NCBI GenBank assembly: GCA_021029095.1
Contig: JAJOHG010000012.1
Span: forward strand, 1-64,000
Source: Phellopilus nigrolimitatus
Lineage: Eukaryota > Basidiomycota > Agaricomycetes > Hymenochaetales > Hymenochaetaceae
Direction: 5' to 3'
DNA length: 64,000 nt
In this document: positions 43,298 through 56,400 of the stretch, piece after piece
How positions within the stretch are numbered: the stretch's first letter is position 1
Layout of the letters: every line of letters starts with the position of its first letter
Program-made: the position numbers and the translations under genes
The notes under the pieces: model-generated
What the model was told of the DNA's origin: nothing
The model's database searches: none
What the model saw: only the letters and a program-made list of their open reading frames with translations

Positions 43298-43953
43298 GGT
43301 CAGAGAAGGCGAGAGGGGCGAATCGATGGCGTTCGATGTATATGCGGGACAACAAAGAGGACGCTGCGAGCGACGAGCAGAGATTGGCGCGGCGATATCA
43401 GGGCGTCGATGAGGGTCGAGCGGACGAGGAGTGCACGAGAGCGGGGACGAGAAAGAGAGTAAGGGGAATAGTTGTAGCCGGGAAGCGTACCTGATTTGCA
43501 GACAATGACGCATGGAGTTCCTTGACAGTCTTGGGCGACGGCGGCGGGCTGCGGTCGTCGACGACGGGTTTGTCGACATGGCGGGGCGGAGAGGAGATGG
43601 TTGTGGCCATGGTCGTGGTCGTGGTCGCAGTCGAGAGCGAAGGGAGAAGGAGGAATGGAGGACGGAGAGTGGGGGATGGAGAAAGGGGACAAGACGATGG
43701 TTATCTGCGAGGCGATCCGGAGCCTGAGGTCTTTGTTATATGCATCACATCACCACAAATCGTCTGCTCGACACAGCGACCTCGAGAAAAAAAGTTTGCG
43801 CATAAATCTTATTCTTGTCGTTGCAAAAAGTTTATGTGAAGGAAAAAAAAGAAAAGAAAAGAAAAGGCGTTAATTGCGTTACACGTATATATACATCGCA
43901 GGCTCATCGATAGCCGAACGCTCGTCCGTTTACACTGGAAATCAAAAGTCGTC
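43298..43953. other. Upstream region of YPD1 and 3' region of BMS1
   Basis: The GC-rich repetitive stretch 43,300-43,730 probably contains the YPD1 5' UTR. A purine-rich A-tract (about 43,835-43,866) lies near the BMS1 3' end. No separate gene supported. Confidence 0.5.
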
Positions 43954-46900
43954 CTATGTTTTGCGTCTCTTGCTTGCCCGTCCTTCCTCCCGATCAGCCT
44001 CTCTTTGACTCTTCATCCCGGCCGCGCGCATGTACTCCTTCCGCTTCTCCTTCTCTTTGTCGCCCTTCCGCTCCTCTTCTTTCGCGATCTTCTTGCGGTG
44101 CACGTCTCTCCTTTCCTCCTGCTTGTTCTTCCTCCGAGAGAGTTGGTCCTTCCGCAATGCCCTGACCTGCTGAAGCAGTGCAATCGCTTTCTTCTCCTCC
44201 GGCTCAAGGACAACAGCGCGTTTCTGCATGTATGTTTGTCGATGCTGCGCCTTCATCAACTTGGGCTTAGACGCGTAAGGGAGCGCAGCCTGGAGCTTCT
44301 TAGGGATCCTCAGGGGATTGAACCGACGACCCACTCTCTCGATCTTCTTGTACGAAGAGTTTTGGTCAAGTGGTGTCTTCAAGCCTTCGTCACGCCGCAC
44401 TTGACCTGTGAGACGCATGCCAGCCCATCTGCTCTTCTCCGACAACAAAAGGGAAGTCACGGGATTGTAGAACTTGCGCGGTTGGATCGTATACCATGCG
44501 CGGAGGAAGACAAGGTCTGTTTTAGAGTGGAGTAAGTACTAGAGCCGGACAAGAAAAGGGGTGCAAAGTATACCGCTCATCAAAATCTTGTCCTCAAACG
44601 TAGCCCTAAAAGATCCTTCTGGCTTTGCGAGTGCCTTCTTGACTTGGCCTCGAATGCCAGATACTGTCTTAATATTCGCCCCCTCAAATTTCGCCACTTC
44701 AAGAGTACTGTTGAACATGTCCTTGACGAACGCGGTATTCTTGAATATTTTAAAAGGTACTCCAGTCAGCTTCAACTTCTTGACAATCTTTGTTGAGCGA
44801 TCGATGTCCAGAACGACACCAGTGGCTGACACTCTGAAACCGCTAACCTCTCCGGAAAGAGTGTTGAAGGCGCAGAATCCGGTATTCGGTAGCGCAACCG
44901 GGCCATAGAAAGTGGCGTAACAATGCATATGGTCCGGAGTGTACTTGAGCATACGCATCCGAATGGAGTGATCGTCCAAAGAATAGACAGGAACGCTTTG
45001 GAAGCGCCTCCAGCCTATGGAAAGAATCAACGGATCGTTTGTTTTCAGCGTCTTTGCATGCCAACGATGCCGCTTGATCCGCGCCTGAATATACCCAAAG
45101 CGTTCCTCTGAGGGAAGCAGTCCTCCGACAATGATCGGGTACATGGGATCGAAATGCTCGATCATCTCGCACGGCACATTTTCCAGCTCGACCCGCACGT
45201 ACGAGCCCGGCCTATAGCCCTCCACAAGAGCCCGCGATTCCGCGTCAACGCCCTCGAGTTCCGCGCGGTTCAGATCCAATTGACGAGCCATCTCGTCCTT
45301 CTTCTCGTCGTAGAAATCAAGTTTCTGAGCGTCGGGATCGTCGTACTGCTCGTCAAACTTCCTTTTCAGTGCCTCTTTTTTGGCGGCAAGGGAAGTGACC
45401 CGAGCTTCGGTGTGGTTCTCAGTCGTAGAGGGCTGTGGCCTGGACCGGTCGGCATCATCCTTGCTTCCACTAACCTCCAAGTCCTCAAAGTCTCCTTCAT
45501 CATTCTCATACTGATCGCCGTTCCCCTCCATATCACCCCCAGCCTTTCCACCCGTGATGAAAAGGCATCGTAACGAATCGAGCAACTTCTCGTCGTTCCA
45601 CTGCGCAAGATCGGCCTCATCGAGGGCTTCCTTCGCCATGTCCCAGTCCTCGTCGTCATCTGCGACAGCAGCTTTTTTGATTTGGAATAGCTCGTCATCC
45701 GACCCGCCATCGTATGCCTTGAGCGTATCCGCAGATTTGCCAGAAACGATGTCCTCCGGCGCCATCGACGACAAATAAATCAATTTCATCCAGTCAATTC
45801 GGTTTTTTCTTCCGGCGTGTTTGCTGTAAGCAATTGCGGCTCGTGCAGAAAGATCGGTCTTCCACCTTGGTGCGTCTTCAATATCGTCACCGCTTTCCTG
45901 GAGCTCATCGTCGTCATTGTCGTCAAGCTCGGGGACATCTTGTCCGTCGTTTTGTGCAAAAACGCCACCCATTTCCTTGTCCCCGTCCTCCCCGAAGTTA
46001 AGCTCGGAATCGCTATCGGCGAAATCGACAGCACCTGAACCTTTTGAAGTTGAGGGCACGTCATTCGTGGAACGTTGTCGAACCCGAGCTTTCGCTCTTC
46101 CACGATCACCTACCATCCTTCCGTCAGAAGCCCCTTGCACGAAGTCGCGTCGGCTCTCGTCGCTGTCGCTATCTGCATCGGATGACTCTTCGTCTTCAGA
46201 TATCTCTGAGCTGTAGCCTGCTTCATTGCCGTCATCGCCTTCATCGTCCGTCGCTCGCTCGCTCGTCGTCGTCGTCGTTAGCACTACTCATATCCTCAGA
46301 CAGTTTATCGAGCTCATCTTCCTCATTAACGCCGGCTTCCACCGCAAGAGCTTTCGAGGAAGAGCCCAGAAGACGGATTTGGCTTTTTGCCACGGCATTA
46401 TCCAGGGTCTCGCCGGCATCCTGTAGATCAATAACCATCCTCTCGCCTTCTCCTTGAGGTACTGTACATAGGTTTATTGATCATTGAAAGCCTCTCTTTC
46501 CAGAAATAAAATGCTGACCTTCAGCATTTCCTCGAGTAAAGTTCCCTGGTACGTTGATCCAGACCGCATCCTTGTCGTACATGACCCCACCGACGTCGCT
46601 CATGGGCGCATGCACAATGAGTTTTTTCTTCTCGCTAAGCTTCCTTCGTTTCTCTGAGTCAGCATCTGGGAGAGGACATGGATCGCCTAATACGGAGACA
46701 GATTTGACGTCCAAATCGCCGACGCCCGGAATATGGACCTTCATACTGTGCCGAAGATTTGTTCCACGAAGGTAGCCGTATACAGTGACGGTTCGGTCGC
46801 ATTTTTTCTTGGATGCGCGAATCTCCTCGCGAGGCGTCATGTCTTCCAGGCGGTCGGCGAGCATGTACGGATGCGTGTTGCGGAAGACCAAGGGGCGGAA

Positions 46901-47733
46901 TTTCATAACCGAGATGAAACGCGAAAGGTTTTGAATTTCGCCGTCCGGATAGCGGCCATTCAGCACGCCAGAGAGATAGAAAAGCTTCGCACCCTGGTAG
47001 ATTTCCGTCCAGAAACGTTTCTTGAGTGTCTTTTTGGTGTTTCTCAATATGGCCTGCTTGCGGATGAGGTCGAGATGCGTAAGGATACCAATAACCTTGG
47101 GAAAGCCATGCGACTGTAAAATATTCAGAAATTCGAATTGTTCCTGCAGAGCGAGCGTCAGGAAAAGACAAGTAGGAAAGAATCAGGTGACACGTACCAT
47201 TTCGAAACCGAAAGAGCCGTCAATCATGAGCAGAACGAGGTCGGCTACTTTTCCAATGTCTATCATGGAATTGAGGTCGTTGTTACATTCGATGAAAGTC
47301 AGACGTCTTTTCTTTCCGCTGACAACGGTGACAGGACCCTTAATCTCAGAAAGTGTCTGTTTTGTGAAGCGCTTGACGAGGCTCTTGACAAGGGTAGATT
47401 TGCCAACGCCCGGCGGACCTACAACAGCGACAATGACGGGTGGGGGCTGGTCGTCTGGCGTGCGATTCACGAGAGGGACGTGCAGCCGTGTCTGGTCTCG
47501 TTCGACATTGCGCCGGCCTTGTCTTTCAGCTCTGCGACCAGACTTTGGTGCAAATGCCTATGGACGAAGAGGCTGCGAGTTAGAGAAATCTGGAATGAGA
47601 AAGTAGCAAGACGAGCCTTTTCGTTGAATCCATGCTGTTGATCCTTCCCTTTCCCTTTATCTTTCTCCTTTTTTTTATCTGCCTTTGCACCAGACTGCGC
47701 CGGTCGGTGCGCTTTGTGGCTCTTGTCCTCCAT
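43954..47733 (-). CDS. BMS1: Ribosome biogenesis GTPase BMS1
   Basis: Nucleolar GTPase of the small-subunit processome that recruits Rcl1 for 18S pre-rRNA processing. From the start at 47733: a basic N terminus, then AFAPKSGRR and LHVPLVNRTPDD. The P-loop GPPGVGKST (about residues 85-95), the segments DLVLLMIDGSFGFEM and GILTHLDLIRKQ, and an AARP2CN domain with IHVPGVGD-like sequence follow. A long acidic insert (46,430-45,900) comes next, then the C-terminal BMS1/TSR1 domain (YRPGSYVRVELENVP, WRRFQSVPVYSL, YTPDHMHCYATFYGP, VPFKIFKNTAFVKDMF) and a basic tail ending KRRKT. The first intron (47558-47616) appears to be GC-AG. In the acidic insert the frame changes at a GAGC tetranucleotide run near 46,250. 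Confidence 0.92.
47558..47616 (-). other. Probable GC-AG first intron of BMS1
   Basis: The minus-strand donor is GAAAAG|GCTCGT and the acceptor TCCATAG|GCATTT. It joins FNEK to AFAPK, the spacing expected for BMS1 (a KAFA motif is conserved). GT donors nearby give the wrong frame. Confidence 0.6.
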
Positions 47734-47960
47734 AACTAATACGTGACTGTCTGAGCAAAAAATTAAAACGGTAGTTGAGCCGGGCCGGGTACCGGATATG
47801 TGACAAACGCGACGTGATGGCGTTGTGTCACGTGCTGTTTGGTAACGGTTGGTTTCGCGTGCAAGTGGCTGCCACTTCTCGGCAGCCTACTCATCCTCCT
47901 CCTCCTTTCTATTAGCCTTTTCCTCGTTGTCGCTGTTAATTCTTGTAAACACTTTCTCTC
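47734..47960. promoter_or_regulatory. Short divergent promoter BMS1 / Cep57-like gene
   Basis: 227 bp between two divergent start codons. It contains a perfect E-box palindrome CACGTG at 47829-47834 (bHLH binding site in general) and a CT-rich stretch before the plus-strand start. Confidence 0.5.
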
Positions 47961-50900
47961 ATGCGATACCATGACCAGCTTGATGACGAGGATGACGACG
48001 GCGTCCTCGACATGAGCATCGTTGGTGACGAGGAAGAACAGCATCGCATCGAGCTCGAGCACAATCTCCAGGACCTCAGTATCCAGCTCTCTCTCTCAAA
48101 CCCGTCTCAAGCCAGTGACCACGAGAGAGAACGTAGCGCTGCAGACAAGCTCTATCATCCATACGAGCAGCAGTCGGAGAGCAGTTTCGAGCTCGAGTAT
48201 CCTCGCCACCATCCTCGCCCACATGAAGTCTCCATTTTTCATGGACAGAACTCCTCTTTTCTTGACCATCCTCAAATGGAGCAAGACAACGACCAAAACC
48301 ACTACTCCTATCGTACCGTCGACGACGACGACGGTGTCCACTACGTCGGCAACACTATGTCTACCGCCGCACACCATGCTTCCGCCGTCACTCTCTCTGC
48401 CGGTCTTGGAGGGCGAGGTGGGAAAAGAGCATATGTTGGTGATGCCAGTCTTAGTGGGGCTGAGTACGACCCAGATCGGCCCCTTGACAACGTCATGAAT
48501 GGCATGGCCAACGATCTTAGTATGCTTAACATGAACACATCACGCACATTCAGGAAACACAGGGGCAACGTGCGCTTAATTGCAACTGTATTATTTGCAA
48601 GTCTAACGAGTTTTTCTCTACATAGGTTTCTACTACGCCGGCTCAGGTTACATTCGATCCTCTCGTCGTCAACCATTCCGCCGACATGTCACTTCCAGGT
48701 TTTGGTGGACGGGCTCGTAGCTTTGCCGACACTCGTCTCGCAGATCGTACACAAGACTATAAAGCTCCCCACCGAATCAATCATGATCCTACCCCCAGAG
48801 CAAAATCTAGAGCAAAGCGGCCCGTGCTTAATGTTCAGCCTCCTACTCCGTCTACAGCTGGTAATGCGACGAATGGAAGTAAATTCACAAAACTCGCGAG
48901 GAGTTTGGCGAAGGAGATTGAAGCTAGTCGGCGGTGGACGACGGATCCTGTGCTTGAGGACGTGTCACCGGCACGACCGACAAGAAAGAAACAATCTACA
49001 CATCGAAGTCCGTTCCAAGATATTGTCAATAACTCGTTCACAATGAATGTCTCACCGTACCCTCCTTCAAAAGGCAAAGCTAGATCCGGCACGTCTTCTG
49101 CGACTAAAAATGCGGATCTAAAGCCCCTTGATACGCCAAGGTACAATGACAAGTCCCGTTCAAGGATCATCAATCTGCCTGACGTGACTGGTCTGACGAG
49201 TGCTGTGGGCAGTCCACCGAGGAAGGACATGGAATGGCGCAATTATGCCGGCGGTGATAATGGTGATCAGGCAGAAGGTATGTTTCTGTTTCAAATTTGA
49301 AGTTGCTTCTCTAATAGTCGTCTTGCACCTGAATAGTGCAACTTCTCCAAACGTTGACATCATTACAGACACGTCTTAACCAGCTTGAATCACAGAATCT
49401 TGTCTCCAGACGGCGCGTTAGAGAGCTCGAACTCGAGTTGGAGGCGTGCAAAGCAGAGGTGAAACGGGAACGGACCCGTGTATTGGAAAGGGAAGAGATC
49501 ATTGTTGCTCAACAGAAGGACTTCCAGAAGCGGAGGAATGTGCCTAGCAGACCTGCAAGAGTAGACTCAGATCCCGCTAACGAAGGCCGTTATAACGAAG
49601 TTGTGGAGGAGAAGAAGGGTGCGTCTCTATGTTGTTAACGAGAACTTCACTGTTGTTTATGATTCCTTTTAGCTTTGGAGGCTCTCATTGCAACACTGCG
49701 ATCCCATTTGTCTCGTTTAACAGATGAGCTTTCCTCACAACAGGCTCAACTGGACGAGTTGCGCTCATTGCGCCAGTGCGACCTGCGTGATTTGCGGGAT
49801 AAAATCTCAGAAGTCGACAGCTTGAGGCTCGAGGTCGAGCGCCTTGGTGGTGAGGTCGAAATTCTTCGTGGCGTGGTCGAAGAAGGATTGAAGGAAAGAC
49901 GGAGAGTCAAAGAATCGATGGATGTTTCAAATAGCTCCGCGGGTTCGATAACGCAACTGCCTCCCGTTGAGAAATCCTTGAATGGTGGCGAAGGTGCTGA
50001 GCTGCTCTGCCAACCAGATCACAACGCCCAGGACAACACCACCATCCAACCTTTTCAGACGGACATCCCTTCCCCGCCTCCTTCTCGCCCTCAGTCTCGG
50101 CAAGGATTTCGTCGGCTGCATGCCTATGATAGGACTGGTTGCGCGATTGCTGGGTCCTCTCGGGTCGGCGCCATGGGCGAAGGGCGTTTCATCGACGAAG
50201 ATGAATTAGAACGGGTATCTGCAGAAGTGGAAGAACGACGCTCGGAGAGATCTGAAGCAAATTTGTCCAGGTCGCAGTCCTTCCACCATCCCGAAAGCCG
50301 ACCAGCTCGACTTCCTCGTACCACTACTTCCCGTAGGTCGAAAGTTGCCGATAATGACCGGTTGCCCCGTGCACGTGCGTTGGACGAAGGTTCCTCCCGG
50401 CCGCCTCGACCAACAGGTCCAACTCCAGCGCGCGCCCTCAATAATGAAAATCTCAAGGTTGAGACGCCCTTCCCTCAAATCCGAGGAGATCGCCTAGAGC
50501 GCCTTTTCTTTTCTGCCCCAGAACACAACGCAAAGACTTGCCGTGTCTGTCACAGACGTCGCCGGCCCAGTGCTTCGGATGACGAACTTGATTTCCCTTC
50601 ATGGCTTCCTCCTCGAAAACGCACTCGACACACTCAAGAAGATAAGCGTTCGAGGCACAGGAATGTCAGACTTGAGGATGTTGACGACGATTCTGACAAT
50701 AACCTTCGAGGGACAGGTTCAAAAGCTGCTTCGAAAGCGCCGTTTTCTGAGGACAGGTTGCCTCCTCAGACAGTCTTAGTCCGTATCCTAAGAGAACTCG
50801 AGGATGACTTTACGCATTATAAAGGGTTCGTTGTTGCCATCGTTCGTTTTTAAGTGGGCAGCTCTGACGTCTGATGATATCGTATAGGATATACATTGAA

Positions 50901-51229
50901 TTGGCTGACCAATACAAAATAATGGATGCTGCATCGAATGTCCCGAAGAGAAATGTCCTCGCCGAGCACCTCAAGGAAGTCATAAACACGCTAGAACAGA
51001 AGGTTTGTCGTATGATTTCATCCGAGTTGACAAGCAGCTTATATTGTCATGTTCATTCCAGGGAGACCAAATCGCCTCGCTCTACGACTTGTTGACTTTC
51101 AAAGATAAGCCCGTCGGAGAATCGGTTGTTCCTGAAAGAAGACGGTCCTCTCCTCGTTCTCCTTGTTCGCCTCGACAATCTGGTATGAGGCGAACAAGTG
51201 GTCTTCGGAAGTATGCGACATGCTCGTAG
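47961..51229 (+). CDS. Cep57-type centrosome/spindle pole body microtubule-binding domain protein
   Basis: Starts MRYHDQLDDEDDDG, an acidic N terminus. After an intron near 48,570-48,625 follow low-complexity basic regions. A coiled coil runs across introns at about 49,278-49,336 and 49,618-49,673 (VQLLQTLTSLQTRLNQLESQ, VRELELELEACKAEVKRERT, LSRLTDELSSQQAQLDELRS). A disordered Ser/Arg/Pro stretch with a CRVCHRRR cluster comes next. The last about 100 residues are PQTVLVRILRELEDDFTHYK, IYIELADQYKIMD, NVLAEHLKEVINTLEQKGDQ and IASLYDLLTF, which is the Cep57 microtubule-binding domain pattern. In fungi such proteins sit at spindle pole bodies (for example Ppc89). The specific role is inferred. 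Ends at 51229. Confidence 0.82.
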
Positions 51230-51740
51230 AATAACTCCTCTCTTTTTCCCTCATTATTCGCTGGTTCTTTTTCTTGTTCACTATCCAATTCCCTATCTCG
51301 GCGCGACACATCCCCTGCAGCACAATCTCTAGTGAGGACAAGTATTCAGACTTCTCATTGCTTAACCTATTACACTTGTTTGTTTTCGAGCTTGCTACAA
51401 CGTGCTTGCTACTTGTAATTCTGATTAGCGAAAAGATTTCCGTTAAACTGTGAATTAATTGTCAGTGCATTGTCGCTGCAAGTCCCGCTTGATCATAAAA
51501 GGAAGGAAGGTGCTGCGTTGCGTGCTATTTATACGCATGTTGTCAGGAAGGACACTTTTGTTGCGCACACGCAAACGTACGTCTACTACTGCAGCATAGA
51601 CAGCTCCAATTTCCTTATATTTGCTTGAAAGGGTGTGCAATGACCATTGTCCCTCAAATATAGTACAACCGTCAAACCGGATAGCGTTCGTACGACCACT
51701 GACTGAGACAAGGTCAAAAATTCCTGGTTCAGTAAATATC
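51230..51740. other. Intergenic region
   Basis: Contains the 3' end of the Cep57-like gene and the MYG1 promoter. No further gene supported; the minus-strand ORF over 51,455-51,931 overlaps MYG1 exon 1 antisense and has no recognisable domain. Confidence 0.6.
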
Positions 51741-53159
51741 ATGTCCGTCGAAGACAGACAGATCAAGAAGGCGCGTACGGATCGAGTAAAGGTACTTGAA
51801 GCCCAAGTACAATGCGTCAACTTTGAAACATCTAAACCGCTTACTGTGACATCCGCAGGACATCGGAACACACAATGGTACATTTCATTGCGACGAAGCA
51901 CTCGCCTGCTTCCTGTTGAAGCAGACTTCAACTTATCGAGACGCCAGTGAGTGTCGCGAAAAGCCTAGAAAGTTTTTTACGATCCACTGAAATCGGGCTT
52001 CAGACATCGTCAGAAGCCGCGAGCCCAAAATCCTGGACCAATGCGACATTGTCGTCGACGTCGGAGGTGTCTACGATGACAGCAGGCGCCGGTATGATCA
52101 CCACCAACGTGAATTTGAGGGTATCTTTGGTTATGGCTTCACGACAAAACTTTCTTCGGCTGGTTTAATCTACAAGTGAGGTATCTGTCACGATCGGCTG
52201 CAATCAAATATGCTAACATTTCCTCCTCCTTAAGGCATTTTGGCAAAGAGATTATCGGCAGTAGACTCCTACTTCCGTCTGACAATCCTATTGTGGAGTT
52301 ATTATGGCTAAAGCTTTACAAGGTGACTTGATATCAAAGTCTGTTCGACTCGGAGACTGATAGAACTGTCGCAACAGGAATTCGTCGAAGCCATTGATGG
52401 TATTGACAATGGCGTGTCTCAATACCCGAAGGATACTCTTGCACGTTATAGGAGTCGCACAGACCTTTCAAGTCGTATCGCGTGGCTGAATCCTGCTTGG
52501 AACGAGTCTGCTGATTCCGAAAGAGTTGATGTGAGTGAATAAACCTGCTTTATCTGTAGGTACTGATCATTCTTAAAGGCTCTATTTTCTAAAGCATCAA
52601 AAATGACTGGTGAAGAATTTATCAACAGGCTCGATTACTACGCCAAAGCTTGGATACCAGCTCGCGATATCGTCGTGTCTGCTTTATCCGCACGGTTTTC
52701 CGCCGATTCTAGCGGTCAAATTGTCTTGTTCAAGCAATATGCGCCTTGGAAGGTATTAATGTTCTACTCATATTCTCCCGCTTCATCTGAATCCTTTTTG
52801 AATTAGGAACACTTATTTGAAATTGAACAAGAGCAAGATATCGCAGAAGCTGAAAAACCTCTTTATATTGTCTATCCGGACGAGACAGCTTCAAACTGGA
52901 GAATACAGGCAGTGCCCGTTTCCCAAGATAGCTTCGAGAGCAGGAAGGCCCTACCACAAACATGGCGTGGTGTTCGAGATGACGCTTTGTCACAGCTGAC
53001 CGGCATTCCTGGGTGTATTTTCGTTCATGCAAGTGGATTCATCGGAGGTTTGTCATAGTAGCGTAAAACGAGGCATTCAGCGTACTGAATAGTTTGACTT
53101 TAGGAAACATAACGGAAGACGGCGTGATGGAAATGGCGCGTGCGGCCTTGAAAGCATAA
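51741..53159 (+). CDS. MYG1: MYG1-family exonuclease
   Basis: MYG1 is a conserved DHH-like 3'-5' RNA exonuclease of nucleus and mitochondria. The start at 51741 gives MSVEDRQIKKARTDRVK. An intron leads to DIGTHNGTFHCDEALACFLLK, the family signature and metal site. Another leads to DIVRSREPKILDQCDIVVDVGGVYDD, RRRYDHHQREFEG (second metal motif) and FGYGFTTKLSSAGLIY. Later exons encode FVEAIDGIDNGVSQYP, RIAWLNPAWNE, QYAPWKEHLFEIE, LYIVYPDE..WRIQAVP and the C-terminal FVHASGFIGG-NITEDGVMEMARAAL. About 350 residues, complete. Exons restore one frame with ordinary GT-AG introns. The 3' end faces the RING gene. Confidence 0.93.
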
Positions 53160-53456
53160 TGGAGATTAGCGTAATCTGTACAACAGTATTAATGTTCTCC
53201 AATCAGCACATGAAACGATTTGGGAGCAGAAAGAAACTATCGGTAAGTTGGATCAGAGAAGCTGGTCGAGTACGAGGAAAAGGAAAGCTATAGCGTGATT
53301 GCAGTAGTGGCTCGATCAAAGGGGGAAATTGTTGATGCTTATGAGAAGGAGAGTATATCTTTTTTAATATAAGACCGTGGAAGACAGTTATCTACATGGT
53401 CGACGCGCGGGAAGTGTTCTGCTCTTCTGTCTTCACCCCCTATATCATTCGTTTAA

Positions 53457-56400
53457 TCAATGATATCGAAAGGGAAAGTAAAGACACCTTACCTTACTTC
53501 GACATGCAGGACAGTTATTCCGGCCAGTCTTCAGCCATTGATCCACGCACGCTTTATGGAAAGCATGCTTGCAAGACAACAAGCGTAAGTCATCCTCAGG
53601 CTTATAGTCGTCCAGACAGATGAGGCACTTATAATGAGGTAGATGAGCACATGGACGTAAAGGTAATAAAAGACTCCTAACTCTATCTACGCAATTACTC
53701 GCAACTTGTTCATTGCGTTCAAACTCTTCTAAGGAATTGGCCTTGAAGACTTGGAGTCCAGAACGCTCGATTTCTTCTTCGGTGACCACAGGAGGCTTGA
53801 CTTGACCCAGCAATTCTGCCAGCTCCCTTTGATGTAGCAAACAGATGTTAGATCCATGCAATGGAGCAAGCGATGCAATAGGTTTACCATAAGGTCTCAA
53901 ATGAATCAAGGCTATCGGTGCTTGTTAGAATGTGGTGGTCAGGAGGATAATATCCTATAGGAATCAGATAAGCATGATTCTATCATGTATAAGGGTTTTA
54001 ATTGAAAAGGCTTACCTCCGAAAACGTAAATGAAGAAAGTGCGTGCACCATTACCGAGAGTGTCTTGAACATCTTGATCATGGGTAGCAGGGTTCGTAGT
54101 CCCTCTCCGACCCAATCTGCCAAAGGCTCGAGCCGCTCTTGATGGCCAAGGGCGACCCCGCTGAGATTCTGCCGTGCTCGCTATATTATCTGTATCGTGC
54201 CCTCTGGCTTCACGAGCCTCACGGGCTCCATTGACTTCTTCGGTTCGGGATGTCGAACCTGGTGCCGGAGGTGGAGTACGATGAATATTTGAGTTGATTG
54301 ACTGGAGGCCGACAACAATGACTGGGACTACAAGATTAGCAGACGGCTCTCGCAAAGGGGGTGTGTGAGATGTTGAAGCCTCAGTAGAGTTGGACGTGGA
54401 TGTCTCCACCGCAACCTGAGCATTTAATGGTCGATCAGCTGGGGCCGCAGTGGGGCCCGAAGAAAGCCCGTTCATCGCTGCGCCCTGTTGCCTGGATTGT
54501 GGGATCTGCATTGGAGGGAAGCGATACATCCTCCACCAATTGATTCCATGTCCATTTGTAAATGAGTTACGGCCGCTTCGAGAAGCATCTGTGCTGCTAG
54601 GCACAGAAGGTACGGTTTCGGGCGCAGAACCGTTAGGTATTGAAATCCCAGGTCCATCCCGGCTGACGTCAGAGTCATGGCTAGAGGAAGTTTCTATATC
54701 TGATTCGACGACAGTTCCACTATCTGAACCGCTTCCTGAAGAAAAATTGACCAGCTCTGGCATCGACGAGGAACTATGCCCTGAAGAGCTGTGCTCTTCG
54801 TCACAGGCCTCTTCAACCTTTGGAACAATAGGTAGAACTTCTTGCTGCTCACTCTCAGCTACTTCGCCGTCAGTTCGGAGAAGAGGTGCAGATTCGCCTA
54901 CGACATCAGATCTCGTCCAGCCATCACTTTCTGTACTCGTACCTGCAGCCCCGACAGCCTCTTCTGGGATCTGAGTGGCCTGATTGGGCCTGTTCTCGTC
55001 GGAAGCTCTGGATGGACCTGTTCGGCGCAGAATCCATGCGCGTAAGTGCTATTCTCAGATCCACTTGCAAGTCGACCAAAAAGCGCTCAAAGCTATCAGG
55101 CGGCGCATCCTCTACTTCGCGACGGACTCGTGTGTCCTGTGACTGAGTGGAGGCGCTAAAGTTCGCTTCACCAACTGATGGTGTGACATGTGCATTCTGA
55201 GATTCTGCTCGTCGTTCTTCCTGAGACGGACCTAAATTGAATGCGCGAGCGAGTTCGCTGAACAACGGATCAGGTATGACTGATCCATCCGCCCCTTGCT
55301 CACGACCTGACGCTGACGTTGGTAAACCTCCCGGGCGAGAAAACCCAGCTGTTTCGCTTCCAGGAACAAGTTCTCTTCCTCCTCGTCCGTGAACCAGTCT
55401 CTCGCGTAAACTTTCCCACAATGTACGGACTCTGTTTCTCTCGTTCTCCTCCCGATCACGCTCGCGATCTCGTTGCGCGATGGCGGCGGCAGCAGTGGGA
55501 TTAGCACTAGCCAAGGCACGAGCAAGAGCTGGTATTGCCGACCCTGCTGCAGCATTCGAGGGCGGTAAACCGGCCGATTCTGACGGAATTGAAGCCTGGG
55601 GAGGACGCGATAAAGCCTGGTTCCCCGAACCTAATTGATTATTAATAAGAGTAAATAAAAATTGTCAATCAAATAGCATAGCGTACTCGAAAGTAAGGAG
55701 GCGGCTGTCGCAGCAGTGGCGACACTGTTTGAAAGCAATCAAATTAATGAGGTACGGACTAGTATGTCCCTATGCACTCACCTCAAGAGTGTTCCGAGAA
55801 CGTCCACACTACTTGAACTTAGTTGACCTGATCTGCGAGCACCCCCTTCGCCTGGTATCGGTACAGTACTAGGAGTAGTTTCGACGGATCTTCTCAGGGC
55901 TGAGGTCGACGCTACTTCCCCCGGCTCAACACCAGATAATTCATGGCTATCGTGGAGAACCGGCCCTTCAACGATGCCAGGATCTACAGAGGTACGCGGA
56001 CCTAACGAGGTTGTGGAGTTTCTGCGCCGCAAGAGGTTAGCAAGTAGACCATTCCCCTGCGGCCCGGTTGATGGCCTTGAATGCTGCTGCTGAGAAACGT
56101 CCGCATCTGTCGTAGGTGAGAGCATCGGAGGACCGGATTGCGGCGCAGGTCCAGTTTCTCCCTGTGTCTGCCTCGCCGAATCTGTAGTGTGCACAACACC
56201 TTGCACAACCACAAGGGCGCCTGCGGGAGGAAACTGACGTAAGGGGTGATTGTCTTGAGGCGGCCGAGTCTCAGTCTGACTCGAGGCCGGTGAAGGCACC
56301 TCGTTCACTATACTACCCGATCTTCCTTCAGAAACTTGGTCAATGGTAGGAGCAGCCTCAGTTTCGCGTGGTGGTGAAGCACTATCTAGCGATGAAGATT

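Noticed and set aside
51455..51931. A minus-strand 158-codon ORF.
   Set aside because: Antisense to the first MYG1 exons; no recognisable domain.
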